64,000 nt of DNA from positions 1-64,000 of the forward strand of contig NZ_CAKMMW010000025.1 in NCBI RefSeq assembly GCF_927798215.1, given 5' to 3'. A model generated the notes under the pieces. That model was not told the origin of the DNA. It did not search any database and saw only the letters and a program-made list of their open reading frames with translations. Positions 16,766 through 25,769 of the stretch are shown here, piece after piece. Numbering within the stretch: position 1 is the stretch's first letter; each line of letters begins with the position of its first letter. The translations under genes and the position numbers were made by a program. Source of the DNA: Paenibacillus_E allorhizoplanae. Lineage in GTDB: Bacteria > Bacillota > Bacilli > Paenibacillales > NBRC-103111.

Positions 16766-18295
16766 TTAGAAGCGATTTTTTCTAGGTGGAGAAGGCTTAT
16801 CATAGGGCTTATTTCTAGTTGTGTTAGACCGGGTAAAGGGACGTAAACCTAATAACCAACGTGGCACTCGTAACAATGTGTCCTTGAATGAACTCACAGT
16901 GAGTGGTGCGACAGGCGTTAAATAGGGAACACCGAAAGAACGCAGCGAAGCCAGATGAATCAAGATGGCCATACAACCTGTCAGAATGCCGAATAAACCA
17001 AATGAGCCTGCCAACAACATCAGCCCGAAGCGAATTAATCTGGCGGCAACAGCCATATTCAGTGCGGGTGTCACGAAGTTCGAAATCGCTGTAAAGGAAA
17101 CGATGATAACCATGGCAGCAGAAACTAATCCTGCTTGAACAGACGCCTGTCCAAGGACAAGCGCTCCTACGATCGAAATAGCGGATCCGATGACGCGTGG
17201 CATACGTACACCAGCTTCGCGAAGTACCTCGAAGGTGACTTCCATGAGAAGCGCTTCGAGTAAGGCTGGGAAGGGAACGCCTTCGCGTTGTGCAGCCAAG
17301 GAGATGAGCAAGGTCGTTGGCAGCATTTCCTGATGAAACGTCGTAATAGCGATATAGAGGGACGGAAGCAGCATCGAGACGAAAAAGGAAATATAGCGAA
17401 TAGCTCGTATAAACGTTGCAATGTCGAAACGCTGATAGTAATCCTCACTCGATTTCAAGAAGCTGAAAAAGGTGACGGGTGCTTGTAAAACGAAAGGAGT
17501 GCCATCCACAAGGATCGCAATCTGACCTTCGAGAATACCTGCGGCTATCGCATCAGGTCGTTCAGAATTCATGATTGTAGGAAACGGGGAGTAGGTGACA
17601 TCCTCGATATATTCCTCAATAAATCCGCTCTCTAGAATGCTGTCCGTATCAATTCTCTCTAATCGTGATGTGGCTTCAGTGACTACCCGTTCATCGGCAA
17701 TACCCTCCAAGTAGCAAATGATGACCTCGGTTTGGGTATACCGGCCAATCCGCAAGGAGATAAATCGAAGATCAGGAGATCTAATTTTTCTCCGTATTAA
17801 AGAGGTGTTCGTGCGAATATCCTCTGTAAAGCTTTCCTTTGGGCCACGGACTACAGTTTGCGTTTGCGGTTCTTCAATAGCTCTCTTGTCCCACCCTGAG
17901 GTACCAGCGATGATAACCTCGTCATAGCCATCCGCAATAAGGATGGTATTTCCACCTAGCAGGGCAGCGAGGACAGCGGTTCCTTCCTTACTCAAGGTTA
18001 GCTCGCTGATCGTGATCGCCTGGCACAACAAATCGTGGAAGCAAATATCCTGCTGCCAATAGGATACATTCTCATGAGCGGTGAGGAGAGGCTTTGACAC
18101 GTGTTCATTCAAAATATCATTTTGGACAAGTCCATCGATGTAAAATAAAGCAACACTATTCGTTTCTGGATATACGCCAATTTCTAATTGTCGATAGTAC
18201 ACGTCGGAACTTTTGCCTAATTGATCTTGAAGCCATTTGACGTTGTCTTGCAGCGATGTGGTCATGGGGAAAGGGACTTGCAGAGACGTTTTCAT
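16766..18295 (-). CDS. spore germinant receptor A subunit (GerAA family)
   Basis: The 509-residue protein has a large soluble N-terminal half (about 1-290) and five or so membrane segments in the second half, with family motifs such as MNSERPDAIAAGILEG near 243-258, LLEALLMEVTFEVLREAG near 345-362 and VPYLTPVAPL near 470. GerAA subunits oligomerise and form the ion channel opened by germinant. GAGGAGG precedes the ATG. It is the first gene of the minus-strand A-C-B operon and is divergent from the ilv leader. Confidence 0.9.
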   Translation of the reverse strand: MKTSLQVPFPMTTSLQDNVKWLQDQLGKSSDVYYRQLEIGVYPETNSVALFYIDGLVQNDILNEHVSKPLLTAHENVSYWQQDICFHDLLCQAITISELTLSKEGTAVLAALLGGNTILIADGYDEVIIAGTSGWDKRAIEEPQTQTVVRGPKESFTEDIRTNTSLIRRKIRSPDLRFISLRIGRYTQTEVIICYLEGIADERVVTEATSRLERIDTDSILESGFIEEYIEDVTYSPFPTIMNSERPDAIAAGILEGQIAILVDGTPFVLQAPVTFFSFLKSSEDYYQRFDIATFIRAIRYISFFVSMLLPSLYIAITTFHQEMLPTTLLISLAAQREGVPFPALLEALLMEVTFEVLREAGVRMPRVIGSAISIVGALVLGQASVQAGLVSAAMVIIVSFTAISNFVTPALNMAVAARLIRFGLMLLAGSFGLFGILTGCMAILIHLASLRSFGVPYLTPVAPLTVSSFKDTLLRVPRWLLGLRPFTRSNTTRNKPYDKPSPPRKNRF

Positions 18296-18371
18296 TGTAA
18301 GCCTCCTCAGAACTTTCCATAGAATTGGTATTATCTTCTCTCACTTTCCAATGTTTTATTCGATCTACCTA

Positions 18372-18400
18372 TTGACTATTGGCTTTCAGATGCATATAAT
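18372..18400 (+). promoter_or_regulatory. SigA promoter of the ilv-leu operon
   Basis: TTGACT (18372-18377) and a perfect TATAAT (18395-18400) are 17 bases apart, just upstream of the T-box leader. Confidence 0.75.
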
Positions 18401-18437
18401 AATCTTTAATCATATTTGATATGGTGAAGCATACGAA

Positions 18438-18758
18438 TGAATCGCTATGAAGAGGAAGAAGTAATAAGGGCACTTATGCGCAGAGAGCGTTGGACTTGCT
18501 GAAACCATCGCCTTAATCCCTTAAGTACGAAGTCACCTCGGAGCTGTTTTCCTGAAACATGTGGATTACCCGCACGTAGTAGGGAGAACCGGAAGAGCAC
18601 ACGTTATCGTGCTGAGGGTAATGTTCGTTCATGAACATTCCTGCTAAGGTTATGTGCTGTGAGGCATATAGCAAATTTGGGTGGTACCACGGAAGCTTAA
18701 ACCCCTTTCGTCCCGTTGAACACGTTTTGTGCGTGTCCGGGATGATAGGGGTTTTTCT
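18438..18758 (+). promoter_or_regulatory. T-box riboswitch leader of ilvB
   Basis: The hallmark T-box GGGTGGTACCACG lies at 18679-18691, preceded by a long stem I region and followed by a terminator whose stem pairs AACCCC (from 18700) with GGGGTT ending in TTTTT near 18756. The leader senses uncharged tRNA and prevents termination when the tRNA is not aminoacylated. The stem I region includes AGTAATAAGGG and CCCTTAAGTACGAAGTCACCTC. The specifier codon is uncertain: CTC (Leu, 18537-18539) or GTC (Val, 18532-18534) are candidates. Confidence 0.92.
18699..18758 (+). terminator. conditional terminator of the ilvB T-box
   Basis: AAACCCCTTTCGTCCCG pairs with the CGGGATGATAGGGGTTT side through a long stem, followed by a T-run. 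The T-box bases overlap its 5' side in the alternative antiterminator. Confidence 0.88.
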
Positions 18759-18815
18759 TATTTTCATGGCATGGTAGACGATAACACGAATTGACTTTTC
18801 GAGAGGAGGATCACA

Positions 18816-20561
18816 ATGAATGTTCAAACTGAACCAAAACGCTCTAAAGAAGAACTAATTGAGAAGCTGACGCAGCCAGACCTGATTACAGGCTCCGAGA
18901 TTTTGCTAAGAAGCTTATTGCTGGAGGGTGTGGACTGCGTCTTTGGATATCCAGGCGGCGCTGTATTGTACATCTATGATGCGATGCATGGTTTTGATGA
19001 TTTCAATCACTTGTTGACTAGACATGAGCAAGGCGCGATTCACGCAGCTGACGGCTACGCTCGTTCAACTGGCAAAGTTGGCGTATGTATCGCAACTTCC
19101 GGACCGGGGGCTACGAATCTAGTCACAGGTATTGCTACAGCATATATGGATTCTGTTCCTCTAGTTGTTATCACAGGTAACGTGGCAACGAACTTCATCG
19201 GTACGGATGCTTTCCAAGAGGCTGACATTACAGGTATTACAATGCCGATTACGAAGCACAGCTACTTGGTAAGAGACGTTAATGACCTGCCGCGTATCAT
19301 TCACGAAGCATTCCATATTGCGAACTCAGGACGTAAGGGCCCGGTTCTCATTGACATACCAAAGGATGTCTCCGCTCATAAAACGATATTTAAACCTGCA
19401 AAGGATGTAAGCATTCGTGGTTACAACCCTACGGTTCAACCGAATAAGCTGCAAGTTGATAAGCTGATCAAAGCCATCGAAGAGGCGGAACGTCCAGTCA
19501 TCATTGCAGGGGGCGGCGTTGTTTATGCGGATGCTTCCAATGAATTGATCGAATTTGTAAATAAAACACAGATCCCAGTAGCCACGACTTTGCTTGGATT
19601 AAGCGGCTTCCCAAGTGCGCACGAGCTATGGCTCGGTATGCCAGGGATGCACGGAACGTATACAGCGAATACAGCGATCCAGAATGCAGATCTATTGATT
19701 TCTATCGGTTCCCGTTTCGATGATCGGGTGACGATGAATTTGAATGGTTTCGCACCAAAGGTAAAAGTGATTGCTCATATCGACGTAGATCCAGCTGAAA
19801 TTGGCAAGAACGTGAAAACGGATATCCCATGCGTTGGTGATGTGAAGGCCGTTCTGGAGTATGCGAATACGAAAGCGAAGCCTGCGAATAACGCAGCATG
19901 GATCGCTGAGCTGCAAGAAAGCAAAGAGAAGTTCCCGTTGAAATACGGTGAAACTGAAACTGAGCTTAAACCGCAGTACGTTATTGAAATGATCAGCGAA
20001 ACAACGAAAGGTGAAGCGATCATTACAACGGACGTTGGTCAGCATCAAATGTGGGCTGCGCAGTTCTATAAATTCAAAAACCCTCGCTCCCTAGTAACAT
20101 CAGGTGGACTTGGAACGATGGGCTTCGGATTCCCTTCGGCGATCGGCGCTCAAATGGGGAACCCGGATAAACTAGTTGTTTCCATCAATGGAGACGGCGG
20201 CGTTCAGATGTGTGCGCAAGAGCTTGCGATCTGTGCGATCAACAACATTCCTGTTAAAGTTGTTATTATCAACAACCAAGTGCTTGGGATGGTTCGCCAA
20301 TGGCAAGAGATCATTTATGAAAATCGTTATAGTCACATCGACTTGGCAGGAAGCCCTGATTTCGTGAAGCTTGCAGAAGCTTACGGCGTAAAAGGCTTGC
20401 GCGCAACGACGAAAGAAGAAGCAAGAAGAGCATGGCAGGAAGCCCTCGATACACCGGGGCCTGTCGTTATTGATTTCGTCGTACCGAAGGGTGAGAACGT
20501 GTTCCCAATGGTCAAAGCCGGCGATACAATTAGTGACATGTTAATGGGGGATTCGGAATGA
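18816..20561 (+). CDS. ilvB: acetolactate synthase large subunit
   Basis: The 581-residue thiamine-diphosphate enzyme joins two pyruvates, or pyruvate and 2-oxobutyrate, in the first step of valine, leucine and isoleucine synthesis. Seen in order: the N-terminal catalytic domain with GYPGGAVLYIYDAM (about 44-57, conserved Glu of the RHEQGA stretch near 69), a central FAD-related domain, and the C-terminal ThDP motif NGDGGVQMCAQEL (about 457-469). AGAGGAGGA precedes the ATG. The stop overlaps the ilvN start by four bases (ATGA), typical for tightly coupled subunits. Confidence 0.95.
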   Translation: MNVQTEPKRSKEELIEKLTQPDLITGSEILLRSLLLEGVDCVFGYPGGAVLYIYDAMHGFDDFNHLLTRHEQGAIHAADGYARSTGKVGVCIATSGPGATNLVTGIATAYMDSVPLVVITGNVATNFIGTDAFQEADITGITMPITKHSYLVRDVNDLPRIIHEAFHIANSGRKGPVLIDIPKDVSAHKTIFKPAKDVSIRGYNPTVQPNKLQVDKLIKAIEEAERPVIIAGGGVVYADASNELIEFVNKTQIPVATTLLGLSGFPSAHELWLGMPGMHGTYTANTAIQNADLLISIGSRFDDRVTMNLNGFAPKVKVIAHIDVDPAEIGKNVKTDIPCVGDVKAVLEYANTKAKPANNAAWIAELQESKEKFPLKYGETETELKPQYVIEMISETTKGEAIITTDVGQHQMWAAQFYKFKNPRSLVTSGGLGTMGFGFPSAIGAQMGNPDKLVVSINGDGGVQMCAQELAICAINNIPVKVVIINNQVLGMVRQWQEIIYENRYSHIDLAGSPDFVKLAEAYGVKGLRATTKEEARRAWQEALDTPGPVVIDFVVPKGENVFPMVKAGDTISDMLMGDSE

Positions 20562-21046
20562 CAACTAAACATACAGTTTCCGTACTCGTAAACAATCAGC
20601 CTGGTGTCCTGCAACGTGTTTCTGGTTTGTTCGGACGCCGCGGCTTTAACATCGAAAGCATCACCGTAGGAGAGTCCGAGGAAAACGGACTTTCCCGGAT
20701 GGTTATCGTAACCACAGGTGACGACAACACGTTAGAGCAAATTTCCAAACAATTGTACAAGTTGATTGACGTTATCAAAGTTATTGATTTGAGCTCCAAT
20801 CCAATGGTAGCTAGAGAACTCGCACTTATTAAAGTAAATGCTGAACCGATTATGCGTCCTGAAATTCTAGGAATTGTTGAAACGTTCCGCGCGGCAGTTG
20901 TCGATATTGGCCCTGCTTCATTGATTGTGCAAGTTGTTGGAGATTCAGATAAAATAGATGCTATGGTCGAATTGCTTCGTCCTTATGGCATTCGTGAGCT
21001 TTCCCGTACGGGCGTTACTGCGATGATTCGCGGTTCGGTTAAATAA
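20558..21046 (+). CDS. ilvN: acetolactate synthase small (regulatory) subunit
   Basis: The 162-residue protein has an N-terminal ACT domain (HTVSVLVNNQPGVLQRVSGL) with FGRRGFNIESITVG, the site family for valine feedback inhibition. It binds and activates the large subunit. Symbol ilvN is used as the Gram-positive name (ilvH in some genomes). The ATGA overlap with ilvB shows translational coupling. Confidence 0.94.
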   Translation: MTTKHTVSVLVNNQPGVLQRVSGLFGRRGFNIESITVGESEENGLSRMVIVTTGDDNTLEQISKQLYKLIDVIKVIDLSSNPMVARELALIKVNAEPIMRPEILGIVETFRAAVVDIGPASLIVQVVGDSDKIDAMVELLRPYGIRELSRTGVTAMIRGSVK

Positions 21047-21090
21047 ATTTTTACCAAGAAAAGCCAAGTGTTCTACCAGCAATAACTTCT

Positions 21091-21148
21091 CCTTGAGTGG
21101 GGGTTTCAGCGAAGTACCACGGTAAATCGTTGAAACACCCACTCAAGG
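21091..21148 (+). promoter_or_regulatory. large hairpin between ilvN and ilvC
   Basis: CCTTGAGTGGGGGTTTCA (21091-21108) pairs with TGAAACACCCACTCAAGG (21131-21148) in a nearly perfect 17-18 bp stem. There is no T-run after it, so it is unlikely to be a simple terminator. It most likely marks an RNA processing or stability boundary that lets ilvC be expressed above ilvB-ilvN. Confidence 0.7.
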
Positions 21149-21192
21149 GGTAGACAAAACGGATTCATTATATCAAAGGAGGATTTATTCGA

Positions 21193-22185
21193 ATGGCAGT
21201 TACTACTTACTATGAAAAAGATGCAGACTTAGCGGTACTTAAAGGTAAAACGATTGCGGTTGTTGGTTATGGTTCCCAAGGGCACGCACAAGCACAAAAC
21301 TTGCGTGACAGTGGGTTGAACGTTATTATCGGACTTCGTGAAGGCCGTTCATGGAACGCAGCTAAAAACGATGGTTTTGAAGTTGTATCTGTAGAGGAAG
21401 CAGCACGTCGCGCTGATGTTATCCAAATTCTTATGCCGGATGAAACACAAGCTCGCGTTTACCGTGAGTCCATTCAACCGAACATGAAAAAAGGCGCAGC
21501 TATCATGTTCTCCCACGGATTTAACATCCATTTCGGACAAATCGTTGCTCCTGAAGGTACAGATGTATTCTTGGTAGCTCCTAAATCCCCTGGTCACATG
21601 GTACGTCGTACGTACGTTGAAGGCTTTGGTGTACCTGGCTTGATCGCAATCGAGAAAGATGCGACTGGCAATGCAAAAGCAATCGGTCTTGCTTATGCAA
21701 AAGGTATCGGCTGTACGCGTGCAGGCGTTATCGAAACTTCTTTCCGTGAAGAAACAGAAACTGATTTGTTCGGTGAGCAAGCTGTTCTTTGTGGCGGTGC
21801 TTCTGAGCTAGTTAAAGCTGGTTTCGAAACATTGGTTGAAGCTGGTTATGCACCAGAAATGGCTTACTTCGAGTGCTTACACGAATTGAAATTGATCGTT
21901 GATATGATGTACGAAGGTGGACTTGCTTCCATGCGTAGTTCCATCTCCAACACAGCTGAGTACGGTGACTATGTAACAGGTCCTCGCATCATCACAGCTG
22001 AAACGAAAAAAGCGATGAAAGAAGTTCTTTCCGACATCCAACAAGGTAAATTCGCTCGCGATTTCATCTTGGAAAACCAATCCAACTTTGCATTCATGAA
22101 CGCAACGCGTCGTAACGAAGCTCAACACCCAATCGAGGTTGTTGGTTCCCAATTGCGTGAAATGATGCACTGGATCAAAAAATAA
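21193..22185 (+). CDS. ilvC: ketol-acid reductoisomerase
   Basis: The 330-residue class I enzyme isomerises and reduces acetolactate with NADPH and magnesium. The nucleotide site GYGSQGHAQAQNLRDSG (about 25-41) is followed by GLREGRSW, where Arg and Ser fit NADPH preference. Metal ligands lie in ETDLFGEQAVLCGG (about 189-202) and further Glu residues near 226-230. AGGAGG precedes the ATG. It follows a strong hairpin and is followed by two more. Confidence 0.95.
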   Translation: MAVTTYYEKDADLAVLKGKTIAVVGYGSQGHAQAQNLRDSGLNVIIGLREGRSWNAAKNDGFEVVSVEEAARRADVIQILMPDETQARVYRESIQPNMKKGAAIMFSHGFNIHFGQIVAPEGTDVFLVAPKSPGHMVRRTYVEGFGVPGLIAIEKDATGNAKAIGLAYAKGIGCTRAGVIETSFREETETDLFGEQAVLCGGASELVKAGFETLVEAGYAPEMAYFECLHELKLIVDMMYEGGLASMRSSISNTAEYGDYVTGPRIITAETKKAMKEVLSDIQQGKFARDFILENQSNFAFMNATRRNEAQHPIEVVGSQLREMMHWIKK

Positions 22186-22221
22186 TCTTTGGTATTATTG
22201 AATTTTATAGGCTGTACATTC

Positions 22222-22320
22222 CACAGGGAGTGATTGAGGAGAATTTCCCAATTGCTCCCTGTGAATACTATAACGACTTGGAAAAAATATCTTAGAAAAA
22301 GCTTACGAAGTAAGTTTTCT
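22222..22320 (+). promoter_or_regulatory. two hairpins between ilvC and leuA
   Basis: CACAGGGAG (22222-22230) with CTCCCTGTG (22255-22263), extended by inner pairs GATTG/CAATT, forms one stem. AGAAAAAGCTTAC (22294-22306) with GTAAGTTTTCT (22310-22320) forms another that ends 13 bases before the leuA ribosome site. No long T-run follows the first. They may protect the upstream mRNA end after cleavage or damp leuA expression. Confidence 0.6.
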
Positions 22321-22343
22321 ATTGAAAACTTTTGGGAGGTGAC

Positions 22344-23894
22344 ATGGTGCGTAAAATTTACATTTTTGATACAACCCTTCGTGATGGTGAGCAGTCACCA
22401 GGTGTGAACTTGAACACTCAGGAGAAGGTTGAGATCGCCTTGCAGTTAGAGAAGCTTGGTGTGGATCGTATGGAGGCTGGTTTTCCTGCGGCATCCCCAG
22501 GGGACTTGGCTGGTGTGAATGCGGTCGCTAGAGCGATTAAGAACGCTTCTGTTATCGGCTTGTCCCGTGCAAGAGAGAATGATATCGAGGCTGTGCGTGA
22601 AGCCCTTCAAGGTGCACAAGATCCATGTATTCATCTTTTCCTTGCTACATCTCCAATTCACCGTCAACATAAGCTGCGGATGGAGAAGCACCAAGTGCTG
22701 GAAACGGCTGAAGCAGCGATTAAATATGCGAAGAAGTATTTCAGCAAAATCGAGTTCTCACTCGAAGATGCTGGACGTACGGAGCTGGATTTTATCGCTG
22801 AAGTAACAAGCATGGCAATTCGCGCTGGCGCTTCTGTCGTGAATATTCCAGATACAGTTGGTTATATGACACCGTATGACTACGGGAATATTTTCAAAAT
22901 GCTGAAAGAGACAGTCTCAGGCATTGAGAAAATTCAATTGAGCGCGCATTGCCATGACGACTTAGGCATGGCAACTGCGAACGCGCTCGCAGCTGTTCTG
23001 AATGGTGCCGATCAAATCGAAGGCACCATCAATGGCATTGGCGAGCGCGCAGGGAACACCTCGATCGAAGAGGTCGTCATGGCGCTGGAAACACGCCAAG
23101 ACTTCTACCAAGCGAAGACTTCGCTTGTGCTGAACGAGATCTACCGCACCAGCCGTCTAGTTAGCAAGCTGACTGGCATGGTGGTTCCTGGCAATAAGGC
23201 GATCGTTGGCGCTAACGCCTTCGCGCATGAGTCAGGCATCCATCAAGATGGCATGCTCAAAGAGAAAACAACGTACGAGATTATGTCTCCGGAAACGATC
23301 GGCGTGAAGGAAAGTAAGCTCGTGATGGGCAAACACTCCGGACGTCACGCATTCCGTGAGAAGCTCATTGATCTTGGCTACGAGCTCAACGACGAGCAAG
23401 TGAATGTGGCTTTTGCCAAGTTTAAGGATTTGGCAGATCGCAAGAAGCAGGTAGAAGATGAAGATATTCGTGCTTTGATCGAAGAAAAATTGATCGAGAC
23501 ACCGGAAATTTTCGCACTGGGCACGCTTCAAGTTGCCTACGGCAACCAAATGACGCCAACTGCTACGGTTCATGTTCGCTTCCAAGATGGCAGCGAAGTG
23601 GCTGAAAGCGCGGTAGGAAACGGTTCGGTTGACGCGATTTATAACGCAATTGATAAAGCAACGAAGGAAAACGTTGAGCTTGACGACTATTCCATCAAAT
23701 CCGTTTCCCACGGGAAAGATGCGCTTGGTGAAGTTCATGTTGTTCTGAAACAGGACACGATTTCCGTTCAAGGGCGCGGTATTTCTACGGACATTCTGGA
23801 AGCAAGCGCGAAGGCATACCTAGACGCTGTGAACAGACTGATTGAGAAACGCAAAAACCCAACAAGTAACAGAAGCAACGTTACGTTAATATAA
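22344..23894 (+). CDS. leuA: 2-isopropylmalate synthase
   Basis: The 516-residue enzyme condenses 2-oxoisovalerate and acetyl-CoA, the first step of leucine synthesis. The barrel starts with FDTTLRDGEQSPGVN (about 8-22), has the metal-binding HCHDDLG (about 199-205), and ends with a LeuA dimer domain (about 390-510) that binds leucine for feedback control. GGGAGGT is four bases before ATG 22344; GTG 22347 is an equally good start. The TTG at 22332 lies inside the ribosome site and is rejected. Confidence 0.95.
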   Translation: MVRKIYIFDTTLRDGEQSPGVNLNTQEKVEIALQLEKLGVDRMEAGFPAASPGDLAGVNAVARAIKNASVIGLSRARENDIEAVREALQGAQDPCIHLFLATSPIHRQHKLRMEKHQVLETAEAAIKYAKKYFSKIEFSLEDAGRTELDFIAEVTSMAIRAGASVVNIPDTVGYMTPYDYGNIFKMLKETVSGIEKIQLSAHCHDDLGMATANALAAVLNGADQIEGTINGIGERAGNTSIEEVVMALETRQDFYQAKTSLVLNEIYRTSRLVSKLTGMVVPGNKAIVGANAFAHESGIHQDGMLKEKTTYEIMSPETIGVKESKLVMGKHSGRHAFREKLIDLGYELNDEQVNVAFAKFKDLADRKKQVEDEDIRALIEEKLIETPEIFALGTLQVAYGNQMTPTATVHVRFQDGSEVAESAVGNGSVDAIYNAIDKATKENVELDDYSIKSVSHGKDALGEVHVVLKQDTISVQGRGISTDILEASAKAYLDAVNRLIEKRKNPTSNRSNVTLI

Positions 23895-23926
23895 TAATCT
23901 CTTAGCTTTCATGGCAACCCGGATAA

Positions 23927-23963
23927 GCACCTCACCTCCAAGATTCGAGGAGGGGTGCTTTCT
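23927..23963 (+). terminator. terminator after leuA
   Basis: GCACCTCACCTCC pairs with GAGGAGGGGTGC, followed by a short T-rich end. It is weaker than the others in the window, so read-through into the aminotransferase is possible. Confidence 0.65.
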
Positions 23964-23989
23964 ACAAATGCGAAAGGATGCGTCCCTGT

Positions 23990-25186
23990 ATGAAATATCG
24001 ATTTTCTAAATCGTTGGAAGGCTTCTCATCGTCAGCAGTAAGAGAAATTCTTAAGCTAACTCAAGGGAGCTCGATTATTTCCTTTGCTGGCGGATTGCCT
24101 GCTGAAGAGTTTTTCCCATTAGACGCGGTTAGCGAAGCGTTCACAAGAGTTGTTGGCGGCGGGAAGTCTGCGTTGCAGTACGGGTTAACAGAGGGCTACA
24201 AGCCTTTGCGTGAATCCTTATGTAAGCGGATGGCAGCGAAGAACATGCTGGTTACACCAGACGAGATGCTGTTGACGACAGGTTCGCAGCAAGCGATTGA
24301 CCTTTTAACACGCGTATATATTGATGAAGGCGATGTCATTCTCGTTGAAAGTCCAACGTATTTGGCCGCGATCCAAGTGTTCCAAGCCAAAGGCGCAAAG
24401 ATCTACTCCGTTGACAGCGATAGCGACGGGATGATTCTTGATGATTTGGCAGCAAAAATTGCGAAGCATAACCCGAAAATGGTTTATGTGATTCCAACCT
24501 TCTCGAACCCTGCGGGGCGTGCATGGAGCTTGGAACGTCGTCAAGGCTTGCTGGATATTTGCCGCGGCGCGGATGTGCTTATTCTGGAAGATGACCCATA
24601 CGGGGAAATCCAGTTTGACGAGAGCGAGAGTTATCCGACTGTCTACTCGTTAGGTGGAAAAGCGGAGGGTGGAAACGTTGTTTACACAAGCACCTTCTCC
24701 AAAACCGTAGCTCCTGCTTTCCGTACAGGTTGGGTGATGGGCGACGAGTCGCTAATTCGTCAAGTTGCACGCTTCAAGCAATCCGCGGATCTGCACTCCA
24801 GTACAATTGATCAACAAACGCTGTATCACTTGCTTGAGCATTTTGATCTGGACGCGCACATTTCCTTAATCCGTGAACAGTATCTAGATCGGATGAAGTT
24901 CATGTCAGGACTTCTCAAGGAGCTGAACTGGCCTGGTCTGAAATGGGAAGAGCCAAAAGGCGGCATGTTCATTTGGGTGGAGCTTCCTGAGCAAATTAAC
25001 GCAGCGGATTTGTTGAAAATCGCCGTCAAAGAAGGCGTTGCCTTTGTTCCCGGCGCTACGTTCTACGCGGAGAATCCACAGTACAACACGATGCGCCTGA
25101 ACTACACGCATACAGATAAAGAAACTACCGTTCTGGGCATGAAAAAGCTCGCAAAAGCGATGGAATCGTATTTGCAAAACGCATAA
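23990..25186 (+). CDS. PLP-dependent aminotransferase, fold type I
   Basis: The 398-residue enzyme belongs to the class I/II aminotransferases of the LysN/2-aminoadipate or MocR-like branch. It lacks a DNA-binding domain. Visible are FAGGLPAEEFFP (32-43), the PLP-site TTGSQQAIDL, NPAG (173-176), DDPYGE (201-206) and the Schiff-base lysine K238 in STFSKTVAP. Its place directly behind leuA suggests a role on branched-chain or aromatic amino acids, but relatives have broad specificity. ATG 23990 is preferred; AAAGGA is eleven bases upstream, while ATG 23978 would overlap the ribosome site. Confidence 0.85.
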   Translation: MKYRFSKSLEGFSSSAVREILKLTQGSSIISFAGGLPAEEFFPLDAVSEAFTRVVGGGKSALQYGLTEGYKPLRESLCKRMAAKNMLVTPDEMLLTTGSQQAIDLLTRVYIDEGDVILVESPTYLAAIQVFQAKGAKIYSVDSDSDGMILDDLAAKIAKHNPKMVYVIPTFSNPAGRAWSLERRQGLLDICRGADVLILEDDPYGEIQFDESESYPTVYSLGGKAEGGNVVYTSTFSKTVAPAFRTGWVMGDESLIRQVARFKQSADLHSSTIDQQTLYHLLEHFDLDAHISLIREQYLDRMKFMSGLLKELNWPGLKWEEPKGGMFIWVELPEQINAADLLKIAVKEGVAFVPGATFYAENPQYNTMRLNYTHTDKETTVLGMKKLAKAMESYLQNA

Positions 25187-25197
25187 AAGAGATGCAG

Positions 25198-25231
25198 CAC
25201 CCAAGGCCATTGGCGCTTTGGGTGTTTTTTG
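25198..25231 (+). terminator. terminator after the aminotransferase gene
   Basis: CACCCAA and TTGGGTG flank a G/C-rich loop and are followed by six T. Confidence 0.85.
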
Positions 25232-25264
25232 TGGCGTGCCGGCCGCGCCAGGCGAGAACGTGAG

Positions 25265-25478
25265 CAATAGCGCCTATTTTGGGCGCTATTGTAGTGAGAG
25301 CGGCGCTCGTGGGCGCAGATAAGGCCCCAAAAGGGCTTTAAAGTGCAGCGCGTGGCTGCGCCGGGAGTGAAAGGAGGAAATAGCTGCCCCTTTGGGCGCT
25401 ATTGCAGTGGGTGTGGCGCCGAGGGCGCGGATAAGGCCCGAAAAGGGCCTTAAAGAGCAGCGTGGAGGCTGCGCCAGG
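25265..25478. repeat. imperfect tandem repeat with a 113-bp period
   Basis: Two units begin AATAGC at 25266 and 25379 and stay in register to GGCTGCGCC at 25354 and 25467, exactly 113 bases apart. Each holds GGGCGCTATTG, GATAAGGCC, AAAAGGGC and GCAGCG blocks. The first unit contains the perfect inverted repeat CAATAGCGCC with GGGCGCTATTG (25265-25291). GC content is far above the surroundings. The right end runs into the broken endonuclease-like gene. It looks like a dispersed structured repeat element. Confidence 0.75.
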
Positions 25479-25728
25479 TCCGACGTATGAGTCCATCTGA
25501 GAGTTGCGTGCGACTGATCTGGCTGGCGTGTGTGCTGTACCCATCAATTTCGATAGCAAGCTTCAGCCCTTGTCTAATGTAGGCAAAATCGATATAACGA
25601 GTGCCATCACGGAAGTCCTTAATCTCAAATTCTGGATGCAAATATAGAAACTCACCTAATGCTAGGGATAGTGGCGTGATTAAGTTTGATATCGGTTTTG
25701 GGTCCGTTGACTTGGGATTATATTGAAA
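25450..25728 (-). pseudogene. fragment of a DUF559-like endonuclease-domain protein
   Basis: The minus-strand frame is open from 25728 to 25450 without any ATG. It encodes LGEFLYLHPEFEIKDF and then YIDFAYIRQGLKLAIEIDGY, a typical core of Vsr/DUF559-type nuclease-like proteins seen in Paenibacillus (GxxRYIDFAY, AIEIDG). The N-terminal part is missing, and the C-terminal part, where family members read on into a conserved VLRF stretch, is replaced by residues encoded in the 113-bp repeat. I read it as a gene broken at both ends. A short expressed protein from TTG 25641 is the alternative. Confidence 0.65.
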
Positions 25729-25769
25729 TTAAGATGGGGAGAGGATATGAGAAAGGGGATTTTTATCGT

